Below, in pieces: positions 16,741-24,394 of a DNA stretch of 33,188 nt. This stretch comes from Candidatus Bathyarchaeota archaeon B26-2 (GTDB lineage: Archaea; Thermoproteota; Bathyarchaeia; Bathyarchaeales; B26-1), in assembly GCA_001593935.1 (NCBI GenBank), contig LUCE01000013.1, positions 1 through 33,188 on the forward strand, written 5' to 3'. Below the pieces are notes generated by a model. The model ran no database searches and was not told the origin of the DNA. It saw nothing but the letters and a program-made list of their open reading frames with translations. Each line of letters begins with the position of its first letter. The stretch's first letter is position 1. Made by a program: the position numbers and the translations under genes.

Positions 16741-16847
16741 AACACCTTGACAACGAAACCCAATAAAGCACGATTAAATTTAAACTTTCCCAAAAGATTA
16801 TTTATAAACTATAGGAAATTCAAACCCTCTGTGTCTCTGAAGGGTTG
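16741..16847. promoter_or_regulatory. Divergent promoter region between map and the Moco oxidoreductase gene
   Basis: The segment from about 16770 to 16810 is very AT-rich. GATTAAATTTAAAC near 16771-16784 serves the minus strand, and TTATTTATAAAC near 16798-16809 is a TATA-like box about 40 bases before the plus-strand ATG. Confidence 0.4.
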
Positions 16848-17402
16848 ATGAGGATGAAAGAGGCTGAGCCCACGCCGGTGGAGGGCCTCTTTGTTGTACA
16901 GAAAGGTCGGATACCCCGGATTGAGACGGAGGATTGGGTTCTCCTGGTTGAAGGTTCGGTAGAGCGTCCCTTAAAGTTGACTTACCAAGACTTGAAAGAG
17001 ATGCCTCAAACCTCCGGGGTTGTCACGCTCGAATGTATTGATAATGTACCCGGCGGCAACCTGATTGGAACGGCTCGATGGACAGGTGTGAAGGTTAGCG
17101 AGATACTGAGGAAGGCCGGGGTTAAGGACTCATCCGTTAAGGTTCTCTTCCACTCGGCCGACGGCTACTCGACGAGCCACACGCTCCAGTATGTCAAACG
17201 AGACGACGTCATCCTCGCCTTGAAGATGAACGGCGTCGATCTACCTCTGGAGCACGGTTACCCTATCCGCCTCGTTGCTCCCGGCAAGTACGGCTACAAG
17301 TGGGCCAAGTGGATAACCCGCATAGAGGTTGTGGACTACGATAAGAAGGGGTACTGGGAGAGTAGGGGATATCCAGACAGCGCGGACAGACCCAACCCCT
17401 AA
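16848..17402 (+). CDS. Small molybdopterin-binding oxidoreductase (sulfite oxidase family domain)
   Basis: The 184-residue protein is the oxidoreductase molybdopterin-binding domain shared by sulfite oxidase and MsrP/YedY. The molybdenum-ligand cysteine is Cys63 in TLECIDN, followed by the family blocks ARWTGVKVSEIL, SADGYSTSH, HGYPIRLVAPGKYGYKWAKW and the C-terminal EVVDYDKKGYW. Unlike MsrP it has no Tat signal and no membrane anchor, so it is probably cytosolic. It lacks the dimerisation domain of eukaryotic sulfite oxidase. The substrate is unknown. TTG 16845, ATG 16848 and ATG 16854 are all in frame; GAAGGG at 16839-16844 best suits 16854 by spacing. The next gene downstream has its own promoter. 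Confidence 0.9.
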   Translation: MRMKEAEPTPVEGLFVVQKGRIPRIETEDWVLLVEGSVERPLKLTYQDLKEMPQTSGVVTLECIDNVPGGNLIGTARWTGVKVSEILRKAGVKDSSVKVLFHSADGYSTSHTLQYVKRDDVILALKMNGVDLPLEHGYPIRLVAPGKYGYKWAKWITRIEVVDYDKKGYWESRGYPDSADRPNP

Positions 17403-17429
17403 CGCACAGTTCTGGGACGCTGTAAAAAC

Positions 17430-17440
17430 TTTAATAGAAC
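17430..17440 (+). promoter_or_regulatory. TATA-like box for the URO-D-like gene
   Basis: AACTTTAATAG lies about 25 bases before GGTGAG (17462-17467), which itself sits five bases before ATC 17473. Transcription would start right at the ribosome site, so translation is expected to begin near 17473, not at GTG 17536. Confidence 0.45.
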
Positions 17441-17472
17441 GTGAAGTCTACGCCTTTAACCGGTGAGGGACG

Positions 17473-18540
17473 ATCACCAAACCGAAGGACCTAGTCTCCG
17501 AAGCTCTCTCCCATAAACAGCCTGAACGCGTCCCCGTGGATTATTGGGGAACCAAGGAGGTGACGGAGAGGCTCCGCCAGTATTTAGGAGTTGAGTCCAA
17601 GGAGGCTCTCCTAAAGAGTTTAGGGGTCGACCTTCGTTACGTCTTTCCAGAGTATGTTGGGCCGAGTTTAAGGGTGTACCCGGATGGCAGCTACGAGGAT
17701 ATATGGGGCGTCCGCCGGAGGTCCGTAAGATCCTCTTCTGGAAGCTACGAGCACACTGTCTACAGCCCGCTAAGCGATGCGGAGAGTGTTGATGAGATAG
17801 AGGATTGGTCACCCCCATCCGCGGAGTGGTACGATTACTCTTCTCTCAGAGTCAAATGCGAATCATGCGCGGAATATGCGATCGTTCTCGTCGGCGACAG
17901 GACCAACAGAACCTGCGTCCTCCACGAGGCCATGTACCTCCGCGGAGTGAAGCGAGCTCTTATCGACCCCTTAATCAACCCTGAATTGACCCACCGCCTC
18001 TACGAGAAGATCACAGACTTCTATCTCGACCTGAATAAACGTTGTTTCGAGGAGGCTGGAGACATGATCGACATCTTCATGATGGGGGAAGATATGGGGA
18101 CGCAGAACGGCTTACTCGTCTCACCCAAGGTCTTTAGGGAGTTCATAAAACCGTATCTGACTAAGCACGTCCAGCTGGCCAAAAGCTATGGAATCAAGGT
18201 TATGCTTCATTCTTGTGGTGCTGTGCGTAGGCTCATTCCCGACTTCATAGAAATGGGAATCGATATCCTCAACCCTATTCAAGTTAGGGCCGTTGGGATG
18301 AACCCGGCAGAGCTGAAGGAGGAGTTCGGGGATAGACTCAGTTTTCACGGGTCGGTTGATATCCAGAGGACTCTCCCGAGGGGGAGCTGCGAAGAGGTGA
18401 GGGAGGAAGTGCGAGGACGCATCCGGACGCTTGGGGAGGGAGGCGGCTTCATCCTATGTACAACCCATAACATACAGATGGATACGCCGGTAGAGAACAT
18501 CTTGGCTATGTACGATGAGGCGAAGAGGTTCAGGATATAA
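17473..18540 (+). CDS. URO-D / methylcobamide methyltransferase-like protein with apparent ATC start
   Basis: The frame is open from 17467 and the family N-terminus is clear before any ATG, GTG or TTG. From ATC 17473 it reads ITKPKDLVSEALSHKQPERV, matching the conserved start of COG0407 proteins (a helix, then PERVPVDYWG). The first canonical start, GTG 17536, would cut this motif. With the longer start the product is 355 residues, normal for the family. The zinc ligands of MtaA/MtbA-type methyltransferases are visible: His246 and Cys248 in HSCG, and Cys329 in ILCTTHNIQ. This favours corrinoid-to-thiol methyl transfer over uroporphyrinogen decarboxylation. No corrinoid protein gene is nearby, so the methyl source and acceptor are unknown. 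Confidence 0.82.
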   Translation: MTKPKDLVSEALSHKQPERVPVDYWGTKEVTERLRQYLGVESKEALLKSLGVDLRYVFPEYVGPSLRVYPDGSYEDIWGVRRRSVRSSSGSYEHTVYSPLSDAESVDEIEDWSPPSAEWYDYSSLRVKCESCAEYAIVLVGDRTNRTCVLHEAMYLRGVKRALIDPLINPELTHRLYEKITDFYLDLNKRCFEEAGDMIDIFMMGEDMGTQNGLLVSPKVFREFIKPYLTKHVQLAKSYGIKVMLHSCGAVRRLIPDFIEMGIDILNPIQVRAVGMNPAELKEEFGDRLSFHGSVDIQRTLPRGSCEEVREEVRGRIRTLGEGGGFILCTTHNIQMDTPVENILAMYDEAKRFRI

Positions 18541-18564
18541 AAAAGGAAAGCCTTTATCGAAAGG
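18538..18564 (-). terminator. Hairpin plus T-tract, likely minus-strand terminator
   Basis: CCTTT (18551-18555) pairs with AAAGG (18560-18564) around a four-base loop. On the minus strand it is followed by CTTTCCTTTTTT. It sits between the ends of the convergent URO-D-like and Gfo/Idh/MocA genes, so it would stop transcripts of the latter. Confidence 0.4.
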
Positions 18565-18584
18565 TTCTCTCTAGGGGTCTCTTC

Positions 18585-19610
18585 TCAGAGCCTTTGCGGT
18601 CTCTTCTCCTCCACAGACTTGTAAGCGGCGAAGACGACCTCTAGAACTCTCTTTCCAAACTCTCCTCCGGGGAAGGGTTCTTCGTCGTTGATCACGCAGT
18701 TAACGAAATGTTCTATCTCCCTCTCGTAACCCAGCTGCCAAACCTCATCCACCGATGGAAGTGTCCAACCGGTTGAGATCGTCGCCTTCTCTACTACATA
18801 GGAGTATCCCTTTTCGCTGTAGACCTTGACAGGGCTCACCCTGAAGAGGTCGACGTAGATGGAGCCGTCCGTCCCGTACATCTCCACCCTGTCGTCGATG
18901 CCTCCCTTGACCGTGTAACTCGCATGGATCGTCGCAAGCGAGTTGTTCTTGAACCTTATGAAGAGGGATGCATGATCTTCAGCCTCGAGTTTGTGGTATA
19001 GGTTCCCCATCTCAGCATAGACCCGGTCGACGGGGCTATCGATCAGCCATAGAGCCGCCCCGATGGGGTGGACCCCCAAGTTCATGAGGGCCCCTCCGCC
19101 GCAGTACTCCTTCTTCAAGGCGTAGGGAGAATGGCTTCCGCTGTGGGACTCTCTAGCCTCTACGACCAGAATGTCCCCGATGGCGCCTTCGTCTATGATC
19201 TCTTTAGCCCTCCGCATCGAAGGTGAGAAGAGGATGTTCTCGGCGTACATCAGTTTCACACCTTTCTTCTTTGCTGCCTCTATTACTTTGTCGGCGTCCT
19301 CTATGGTCGTTGTTAAAGGCTTCTCAACGATCACGTGCTTGCCATGTTCGATCGCTTTGAGGGCTGCTTGGGCGTGGAGATAATTGGGGATAGCCACGCT
19401 GACAACATCGATGTCCTGCCTCTCAAGCAGCTCATCCATATCGGTGTACCACGCCTTCAAGGAGTGGTCCTTCGCGAACTTCTCCGCGCGCTTAGCCGTC
19501 CTCGAGTAGACAGCTACCACATCGACGTTCGGTAACCTCTTGTAAGCGTTTGCATGTATGTTCGCAGCAAAACCTGCACCGATCAGCCCAGCTCCGATCC
19601 TCCTAACCAT
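18585..19610 (-). CDS. Gfo/Idh/MocA-family NAD(P)-dependent sugar dehydrogenase
   Basis: The 341-residue protein starts with a Rossmann fold: GLIGAGFAANIHANAYKRL (residues 8-26), then VVAVYSRTAKRAEKFA, and the family lysine in VEKPLTT near residue 97. The C-terminal alpha/beta domain carries GGALMNLGVHPIGAALWLI (about 171-189), with the conserved His near 181 that lines the sugar site. The family oxidises or reduces sugars, inositols and sugar nucleotides with a bound nicotinamide. SRT after the second strand mildly favours NADP. ATG 19610 follows GGCGGTGG with six-base spacing. The gene is divergent from the nagB-like gene, in a region of other sugar genes. The exact substrate cannot be read. 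Confidence 0.9.
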   Translation of the reverse strand: MVRRIGAGLIGAGFAANIHANAYKRLPNVDVVAVYSRTAKRAEKFAKDHSLKAWYTDMDELLERQDIDVVSVAIPNYLHAQAALKAIEHGKHVIVEKPLTTTIEDADKVIEAAKKKGVKLMYAENILFSPSMRRAKEIIDEGAIGDILVVEARESHSGSHSPYALKKEYCGGGALMNLGVHPIGAALWLIDSPVDRVYAEMGNLYHKLEAEDHASLFIRFKNNSLATIHASYTVKGGIDDRVEMYGTDGSIYVDLFRVSPVKVYSEKGYSYVVEKATISTGWTLPSVDEVWQLGYEREIEHFVNCVINDEEPFPGGEFGKRVLEVVFAAYKSVEEKRPQRL

Positions 19611-19776
19611 AAGAATCCACCGCCTAACTTAAGACGTGACCGAAAGAGAGTGTTTTTTGCAGCATATTTAAGTTTTTATCTCTTTCCCTCCGGGCATTTC
19701 CAATGCTATGTCCCTGAAAGAACGACGGTAAAGCATAAAAGAACGAAGTTTTGAGAATAAGAAGGGGAAATAAGAG
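19611..19776. promoter_or_regulatory. Divergent promoter region between dehydrogenase and nagB-like gene
   Basis: GCATATTTAAGTTTTTATC near 19662-19680 provides a minus-strand TATA-like box (ACTTAAATATGC). GCATAAAAG near 19732-19740 lies about 40 bases before the nagB-like ATG and is the better plus-strand box. Confidence 0.4.
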
Positions 19777-20556
19777 ATGAAGGAAAACGAGGGCTTAGTT
19801 AGGGAGTTCAAAGCCGGAAAACTAACTGTGAAGATTTACAAGGACCGCCAGAGTATGGGCGAAGCAGCTGCGAGGGCTGTTGGAAAAAAGATGAGGGAGG
19901 TCATCAATGAGAAGGGTAAGGTCTCGATGGTCTTCGCTTCAGCGCCTTCACAGGAGGAGTTTTTGGCTTCTCTGGTGAAGTTGGAGGGCCTCGAATGGCC
20001 TAAGGTGGTTGCCTTCCACCTGGACGAGTATATCGGCCTCCCAAGCGACGCACCGCAAGCCTTCGGGAAATTTTTGAGAGATCGACTGTTCAGCAAGGTG
20101 GACGTGGGTGAGGTTCATTACTTGAACGGGAACGCTGAGAACCTTGAAGAGGAGGCTGAAAGGTACGCTAGACTCTTGAGGAAGCACGGCCTCGACATAG
20201 CTTGCGTCGGGATAGGGGAGAACGGTCACCTAGCCTTCAACGACCCTCACGTAGCGGACTTCAACGACCCCTTAATGGTCAAGGTGGTCGAGTTGGATGA
20301 GGTCTGTCGTTGGCAGCAGGTTCACGACGGATGCTTCGCCACCATAGAGGAGGTTCCCAAGAAGGCCTTAACCTTGACCATGCCAACCATATTCAACGCA
20401 AGATATGTCTCTGCGGTTGTGCCGGCCCCTTCAAAGGCTGAAGCCGTCAAGAAGACTGTCTACGGACCGATCTCTACGAGCTGTCCGGCATCTATTCTCC
20501 GTAGACATGAGAACGCTATTCTCTTCCTCGATCGAGACTCAGCGGCCCTACTTTAG
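19777..20556 (+). CDS. nagB: Glucosamine-6-phosphate deaminase / 6-phosphogluconolactonase-family sugar isomerase-deaminase
   Basis: NagB converts glucosamine-6-phosphate to fructose-6-phosphate and ammonia. The family marks are present: phosphate-binding SAPSQEEFL (about residues 52-60), FHLDEYIGL with the catalytic aspartate (about 80-88), and GIGENGHLAFNDP with the catalytic histidine (about 147-159). LTMPTIFNA and the C-terminal SCPASILRRH, in place of the family's SxPASxLxxH, also match. Length 259 residues equals the usual 240-270. ATG 19777 follows a purine-rich AAGAAGGGGAAATAAGAG. The product is cytosolic. The gene symbol is by family; archaeal members may prefer other amino- or keto-sugar phosphates. 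It is divergent from the Gfo/Idh/MocA gene, so both may serve the same sugar route. Confidence 0.85.
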   Translation: MKENEGLVREFKAGKLTVKIYKDRQSMGEAAARAVGKKMREVINEKGKVSMVFASAPSQEEFLASLVKLEGLEWPKVVAFHLDEYIGLPSDAPQAFGKFLRDRLFSKVDVGEVHYLNGNAENLEEEAERYARLLRKHGLDIACVGIGENGHLAFNDPHVADFNDPLMVKVVELDEVCRWQQVHDGCFATIEEVPKKALTLTMPTIFNARYVSAVVPAPSKAEAVKKTVYGPISTSCPASILRRHENAILFLDRDSAALL

Positions 20557-20619
20557 GGGGTAACAACTCAAAGCCAAATAATGAAGGAACAAAGTCTTAT
20601 TCACTATGTGCTTTGAAGC

Positions 20620-21903
20620 TTAGGAGCCCTGAAGGTCGATTCTCTTAGTGGTTATGGCCCTTTGGGGGCAGAGCGACTCGCAGACTCCACATCCTAGGCA
20701 GAGTTCCTCATCGACGTGAGCCTTCCCGTTTATCAGCGATATAGCCTCGCAGTGTCCCGGCTTCACGCATAATCCGCATCCGTTACACTTCTCTTCATCG
20801 ACCACGGCTAAGGCCGGGTGGAAAGCAACCTCCTTGCCCTTAACGGACCGTAAGTACTCGGCCGTCGGATAGTCCGCGAGCTTTATGCCTTTAACTTCTG
20901 GGTAGACGGCGAGCTCCTCTGAAGGCGCAATGTACCTTGTGGAACAACCAATGAACTCACTTGGGCTTTCGTAACCTGTCTTTTCCATAAACCTCTCTAG
21001 GTTCCTCAAGATGCGCCCAACTATCTCAAACCCATACCACATGATCCCGGTACAGATCGCGACAGCCGTCGCTCCCCACATCATCATCTCCACAGTGTCT
21101 CTCCAGTTCACCACGCCTCCGCCACCGATTATCGGGACCCTCAGCTTCTTGTAGAGCTTCGCTATGACAGCGTAAGATAGGTTCTTCACGCATGGCCCGC
21201 ACAAAGCACCGAAGCTGACCTTATCCAAGGAAGGATACAAGGGTCTTCCACCATTATATACGTCCACACTAGGTAGAGATGAGTAGTTTCCCCCAATCGC
21301 GATCGCATCTGCTCCGGCGTCCTCACACGCCTTGGCAGTGGAGACGACGTCAGCGACATCCGGGTTGAGTTTACAGACCACCGGTACGGAGATCGATCCT
21401 TTAACGGCCTCTGTGATCCTTCCAGCTACCGACGGGCTCATGCTTATCGATGCTCCGTGAAGCTCCGTCTCGGTTATCTCTATGCCGAGCTGCTGAGTTG
21501 TGAACTCGATGTTGGGGCACACGAAGTTCAGCTCGATCATGTCGGCCCCGGCCTCCTCTAGGGTTGTGGCTAAATGTTTCCAACCTTCGATGTGTCCGGC
21601 CGCATGGGTGATGTTCGAGAGGATGACGAGGTCGGTCTCCTTTTTGGCTTCCCTTACCAGTCTGGCAGCCTCATCAACGTTCAACCTCTTATCGATGGGA
21701 ACGATGAGGCAGTGTCCAGGCTCCGAATATAACTGTAGCCTCCCTTGGAAGGGCTGCTTTATAAAGGCGAGCTTCGTGCTCGCGGCAGCTGCACCGAACT
21801 TCTCAGCCTGCTTCAACCTATAAACCGTGGCCGTCAGTGGGCTGGAAGCTATAACTATCGGGTTCTTAAGTTCGATTCCGCCGATCTCTACGCTGAGTTT
21901 CAA
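20620..21903 (-). CDS. DHODH/PreA-like flavoprotein with C-terminal two-cluster ferredoxin domain
   Basis: Residues about 1-310 form a dihydroorotate-dehydrogenase-type TIM barrel: NPIVIASSPLT near the start, NFVCPN in place of the usual NFSCPN active-site loop, KLNPDVADV, and FMN-phosphate loops IGGGGV and ATAVAICTG. The C-terminus has two [4Fe-4S] motifs: CNGCGLCVKPGHC (last gap of five instead of three) and CLGCGVCESLCP. This layout resembles the PreA subunit of dihydropyrimidine dehydrogenase and many archaeal oxidoreductases of unknown substrate. It is not the pyrimidine-synthesis enzyme by context. The start is probably TTG 21903, nine bases after AAGGG; TTG 21912 directly abuts it. It lies 20 bases behind the MDR dehydrogenase gene and likely shares its transcript. 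Confidence 0.85.
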   Translation of the reverse strand: MKLSVEIGGIELKNPIVIASSPLTATVYRLKQAEKFGAAAASTKLAFIKQPFQGRLQLYSEPGHCLIVPIDKRLNVDEAARLVREAKKETDLVILSNITHAAGHIEGWKHLATTLEEAGADMIELNFVCPNIEFTTQQLGIEITETELHGASISMSPSVAGRITEAVKGSISVPVVCKLNPDVADVVSTAKACEDAGADAIAIGGNYSSLPSVDVYNGGRPLYPSLDKVSFGALCGPCVKNLSYAVIAKLYKKLRVPIIGGGGVVNWRDTVEMMMWGATAVAICTGIMWYGFEIVGRILRNLERFMEKTGYESPSEFIGCSTRYIAPSEELAVYPEVKGIKLADYPTAEYLRSVKGKEVAFHPALAVVDEEKCNGCGLCVKPGHCEAISLINGKAHVDEELCLGCGVCESLCPQRAITTKRIDLQGS

Positions 21904-21922
21904 ACCAATCAACCCTTAATTT

Positions 21923-22903
21923 TTAGGGTTTGATCGCGATCTTGATGACGTTTGGGTCGGTATCGTACTTTCTGAACGCCTCTGCTAGGTCTTCTAGGCG
22001 GTATTCATGCGTTATCAGAGATTTTACTTCCAAGATTCCCTGCTTCACCAGTTGGAACCCCTTTTCAGCCCAAGGCATCTTATCCCTGTAGCTCGGTATC
22101 TTGAGGACTCTCGGCTTCAGGTATTTGGTGTGCCACTGGGAGAGGTCTATCTCCACAGGTCTCGTCACCCACCCGAACATCCCCAGTATGCCCCCCTTCT
22201 TGAGCATGCTTGCAGCTTGGTTCACGACCTTCCCGCTGCCCACAGCCTCGATCGCCACGTCAGCTCCTCTACCATCGGTCTCCTCTAAAACTCTCTCAAC
22301 CGGGTCCTCCTCACGGGCGTTGATGACGAGGTCCGCGCCCCTCCTCTCCGCTAGCTTTAGCTTCGAGTCTACTACGTCAACCCCGATAGCGGTGGCGGCG
22401 CCCATTTTCTTTATCCCCTGCAGGATTAGCTGCCCCATGTAACCCAACCCGATGACCACTGCGACGTCTCCAAGCTCGACGCCAGACTTGTAGATCGCGT
22501 CAACCGCACAGGATAGGGGCTCAGCTTGGCACGCGGTGTCCATATCGACGCCCTCGGGGACGCGTTGTAAGCATCTTAGGGGAGACCTGACGTAGTCTGA
22601 GAAGAGGGGGTCAGCCCCGCTGGGCGTGATCAAGACATCCGAGTAGACGATGACCTTATCTCCTACAGAGTAATCGGATACCTTTGAGCCGACCTCTACT
22701 ATGGTGCCTCCTCCTTCGTGGCCGGGATATATCGGGAGCGAAACGTAGGTCGGATACTTTCCCCTATAATAGTGCAGCTCACTGCCGCAGATGTACGCCT
22801 TATGAACCTTCACGAGAACTTGGTTCTCATCGATCTCTATCTCTCTCTCCCTTATCGAGATCTTTCTAGGCGCTTCGAGGCATCCAATCCTAGTTTTCAC
22901 CAT
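21923..22903 (-). CDS. Zinc-dependent MDR alcohol/polyol dehydrogenase
   Basis: The 326-residue medium-chain dehydrogenase shows catalytic-zinc ligands Cys39, His62 (PGHEGGG) and Glu128 in AEPLSC. The Rossmann motif is IGLGYMGQL near residues 151-159, and an aspartate at the end of the second strand (VDVVDSK) favours NAD. The lobe that normally binds the structural zinc through four cysteines is shortened (about 87-103) and has none, so that metal is absent. The family includes sorbitol, threonine and L-idonate 5-dehydrogenases. In this neighbourhood oxidation of a polyol or sugar acid is likely. ATG 22903 follows GGTGAT with five-base spacing. It heads a two-gene unit with the PreA-like gene and is divergent from the larA-like gene. 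Confidence 0.92.
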   Translation of the reverse strand: MVKTRIGCLEAPRKISIREREIEIDENQVLVKVHKAYICGSELHYYRGKYPTYVSLPIYPGHEGGGTIVEVGSKVSDYSVGDKVIVYSDVLITPSGADPLFSDYVRSPLRCLQRVPEGVDMDTACQAEPLSCAVDAIYKSGVELGDVAVVIGLGYMGQLILQGIKKMGAATAIGVDVVDSKLKLAERRGADLVINAREEDPVERVLEETDGRGADVAIEAVGSGKVVNQAASMLKKGGILGMFGWVTRPVEIDLSQWHTKYLKPRVLKIPSYRDKMPWAEKGFQLVKQGILEVKSLITHEYRLEDLAEAFRKYDTDPNVIKIAIKP

Positions 22904-22986
22904 TATTTATCACCTAAGATACTCTTCTACAGAGATTGAGATACCCTCTTGACGACTCCCAGAATATAGTTATTCATATATTTATC

Positions 22987-23007
22987 GGTTATGATCTTAA
23001 TATAACC
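22987..23007 (+). repeat. Inverted repeat over the larA-like promoter
   Basis: GGTTAT (22987-22992) and ATAACC (23002-23007) are perfect inverted arms around a nine-base spacer. The right part overlaps the TATA-like CTTAATATAA, 26-46 bases before the TTG start. It looks like an operator; the binding protein is unknown. Confidence 0.4.
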
Positions 23008-23032
23008 TTCAAGGTTTAGGGCGGCATCAAAA

Positions 23033-24313
23033 TTGAAGAGGACAGTCAAGATTCCTTATGGGTCGGATTTTGTGGAGGTAGACCTGCCGGAAGAGAGGAT
23101 AATCGCTATAGTAAGCCCAAAAGAGGTAGAGGGAGCTCCTGACCCGGACGAAGAGATAGAGTCGGCCTTGGACAACCCCGTAGGCCACCCGGGTCTCCAA
23201 GTCCTAGCAAAGAAGGGAAAGAAGACGGTGATTCTCTGCGACGACTTCACCCGACCCACCCCCGCATACAGGATTATGCCCCTCCTCTTGGATAGGTTGA
23301 ACTCGGTAGGGATCAGAGATGAAGATATCAAGATAGTCATGGCTTTGGGTACACATAGGCCCATGAGGAGAGAAGAGATAGTTAAGAAGATAGGCAAGGA
23401 AGCATTCGAGAGGGTTGAAGTGATCAACCACGACTGGAAGGACAGCAGCCTCCTTGTGGACTTGGGTAGAACCCCCTACGGAACCCCGATAACAGTGAAT
23501 AGACACGTCGTCGACGCCGAGATAAAGATTGGGGTGGGATATATCGTGCCGCATAGGGTCTCTGGATACGCTGGCGGAGCTAAGATCGTCCAGCCGGGAG
23601 TCTGTGGAGGCGACACCACCGGATACACCCACTGGTTAAGCGCAAGGTTCACCGGTGAAGAGATACTGGGCGTAGCCGAGAACCCTGTGAGACATGAGAT
23701 GGAGGCGGTAGCTCAAAGGGTGGGATTGGACCTCATAGTTAATACGGTCCTCAACGCGAAAGGGGAGATAGTGAAGGTCGTTGCAGGCGACTTCATAAAG
23801 GCGCATAGGAGAGGGGTCGAAGAAGCGAGGAGAATCTACGGCGTGGAAGTGCCATCCAAGGCGGACATAGTCGTATGCGACTCCCATCCATGCGACGTCG
23901 ATATGTGGCAAGCAGCGAAGGGAATCTACGCAACGGAACTCGTAGTTAAGGACGGAGGGAGCATCGCGTTCATTACGCCGTGCTGGGAGGGGGTCTCTCC
24001 GGAACACCCCGACGTCCTAAAGTTTGGATACAGGTCATACAATGACGTGAAGAAACTTGTGGAGTCGGGGAAACTGAGAGATCTATCCGCAGCAGCGCAT
24101 CTCGTCCACGTGGGCAGAGTGAGCGCAGAGAAGGCTGAGGTAACCCTCTACTCGGAGGGAATCTCAAGAGAAGAGGCCCTTAAACTAAACTTTGACTACG
24201 CCGAGTCTCCTCAGGAGGCTGTAGACAAGGCGTTGGCCAAACAAGGCCCTGACTCGAAGATAGTTGTCCTCAAGAACGCGGCGGAGTTGCTGCCCTTGGT
24301 CGCTGGAGGTTAA
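23033..24313 (+). CDS. larA: LarA-family nickel-dependent 2-hydroxyacid racemase/epimerase
   Basis: LarA enzymes use a nickel-pincer nucleotide covalently held on a lysine to move a hydride at C2 of a 2-hydroxyacid. His108 (GTHR), His174 (VPHR), Lys184 (YAGGAKIV) and His200 (YTHW) fall at exactly the residue numbers known in Lactobacillus plantarum LarA, and DDFTRPTP (70-77) is the family signature. The catalytic set is therefore complete. Length 426 matches the family. The start is TTG 23033, after AGGGCGG. The cofactor-building genes larB, larC and larE are not in the window and must be elsewhere. The family covers lactate, malate, hydroxyglutarate and gluconate substrates; the neighbouring FGGY kinase makes a sugar acid attractive, but this is inference. 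Confidence 0.9.
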   Translation: MKRTVKIPYGSDFVEVDLPEERIIAIVSPKEVEGAPDPDEEIESALDNPVGHPGLQVLAKKGKKTVILCDDFTRPTPAYRIMPLLLDRLNSVGIRDEDIKIVMALGTHRPMRREEIVKKIGKEAFERVEVINHDWKDSSLLVDLGRTPYGTPITVNRHVVDAEIKIGVGYIVPHRVSGYAGGAKIVQPGVCGGDTTGYTHWLSARFTGEEILGVAENPVRHEMEAVAQRVGLDLIVNTVLNAKGEIVKVVAGDFIKAHRRGVEEARRIYGVEVPSKADIVVCDSHPCDVDMWQAAKGIYATELVVKDGGSIAFITPCWEGVSPEHPDVLKFGYRSYNDVKKLVESGKLRDLSAAAHLVHVGRVSAEKAEVTLYSEGISREEALKLNFDYAESPQEAVDKALAKQGPDSKIVVLKNAAELLPLVAGG

Positions 24314-24358
24314 CGATATAAATCTTGCCGTGAAAGTAGCAGGATTGAAAGGGAGGAG

Positions 24359-24366
24359 AATAAATA
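24359..24366 (+). promoter_or_regulatory. TATA-like box for the FGGY kinase gene
   Basis: AATAAATA lies about 33 bases before TTG 24395, so the kinase has its own promoter with a very short leader, despite following the larA-like gene by only 81 bases. A second AT-rich element, GATATAAATC, is at 24315-24324. Confidence 0.4.
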
Positions 24367-24394
24367 CTAGACCCAAAGGTTGGTGTCGGGGTAG

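Noticed and set aside
17536-18540. URO-D-like gene starting at GTG 17536
   Set aside because: Family homology, the TATA box and the ribosome site all lie upstream; this start would remove part of a conserved N-terminal motif.
20620-21903. Pyrimidine-synthesis dihydroorotate dehydrogenase (pyrD)
   Set aside because: The C-terminal ferredoxin domain, altered active-site loop and absence of pyr genes argue against it.
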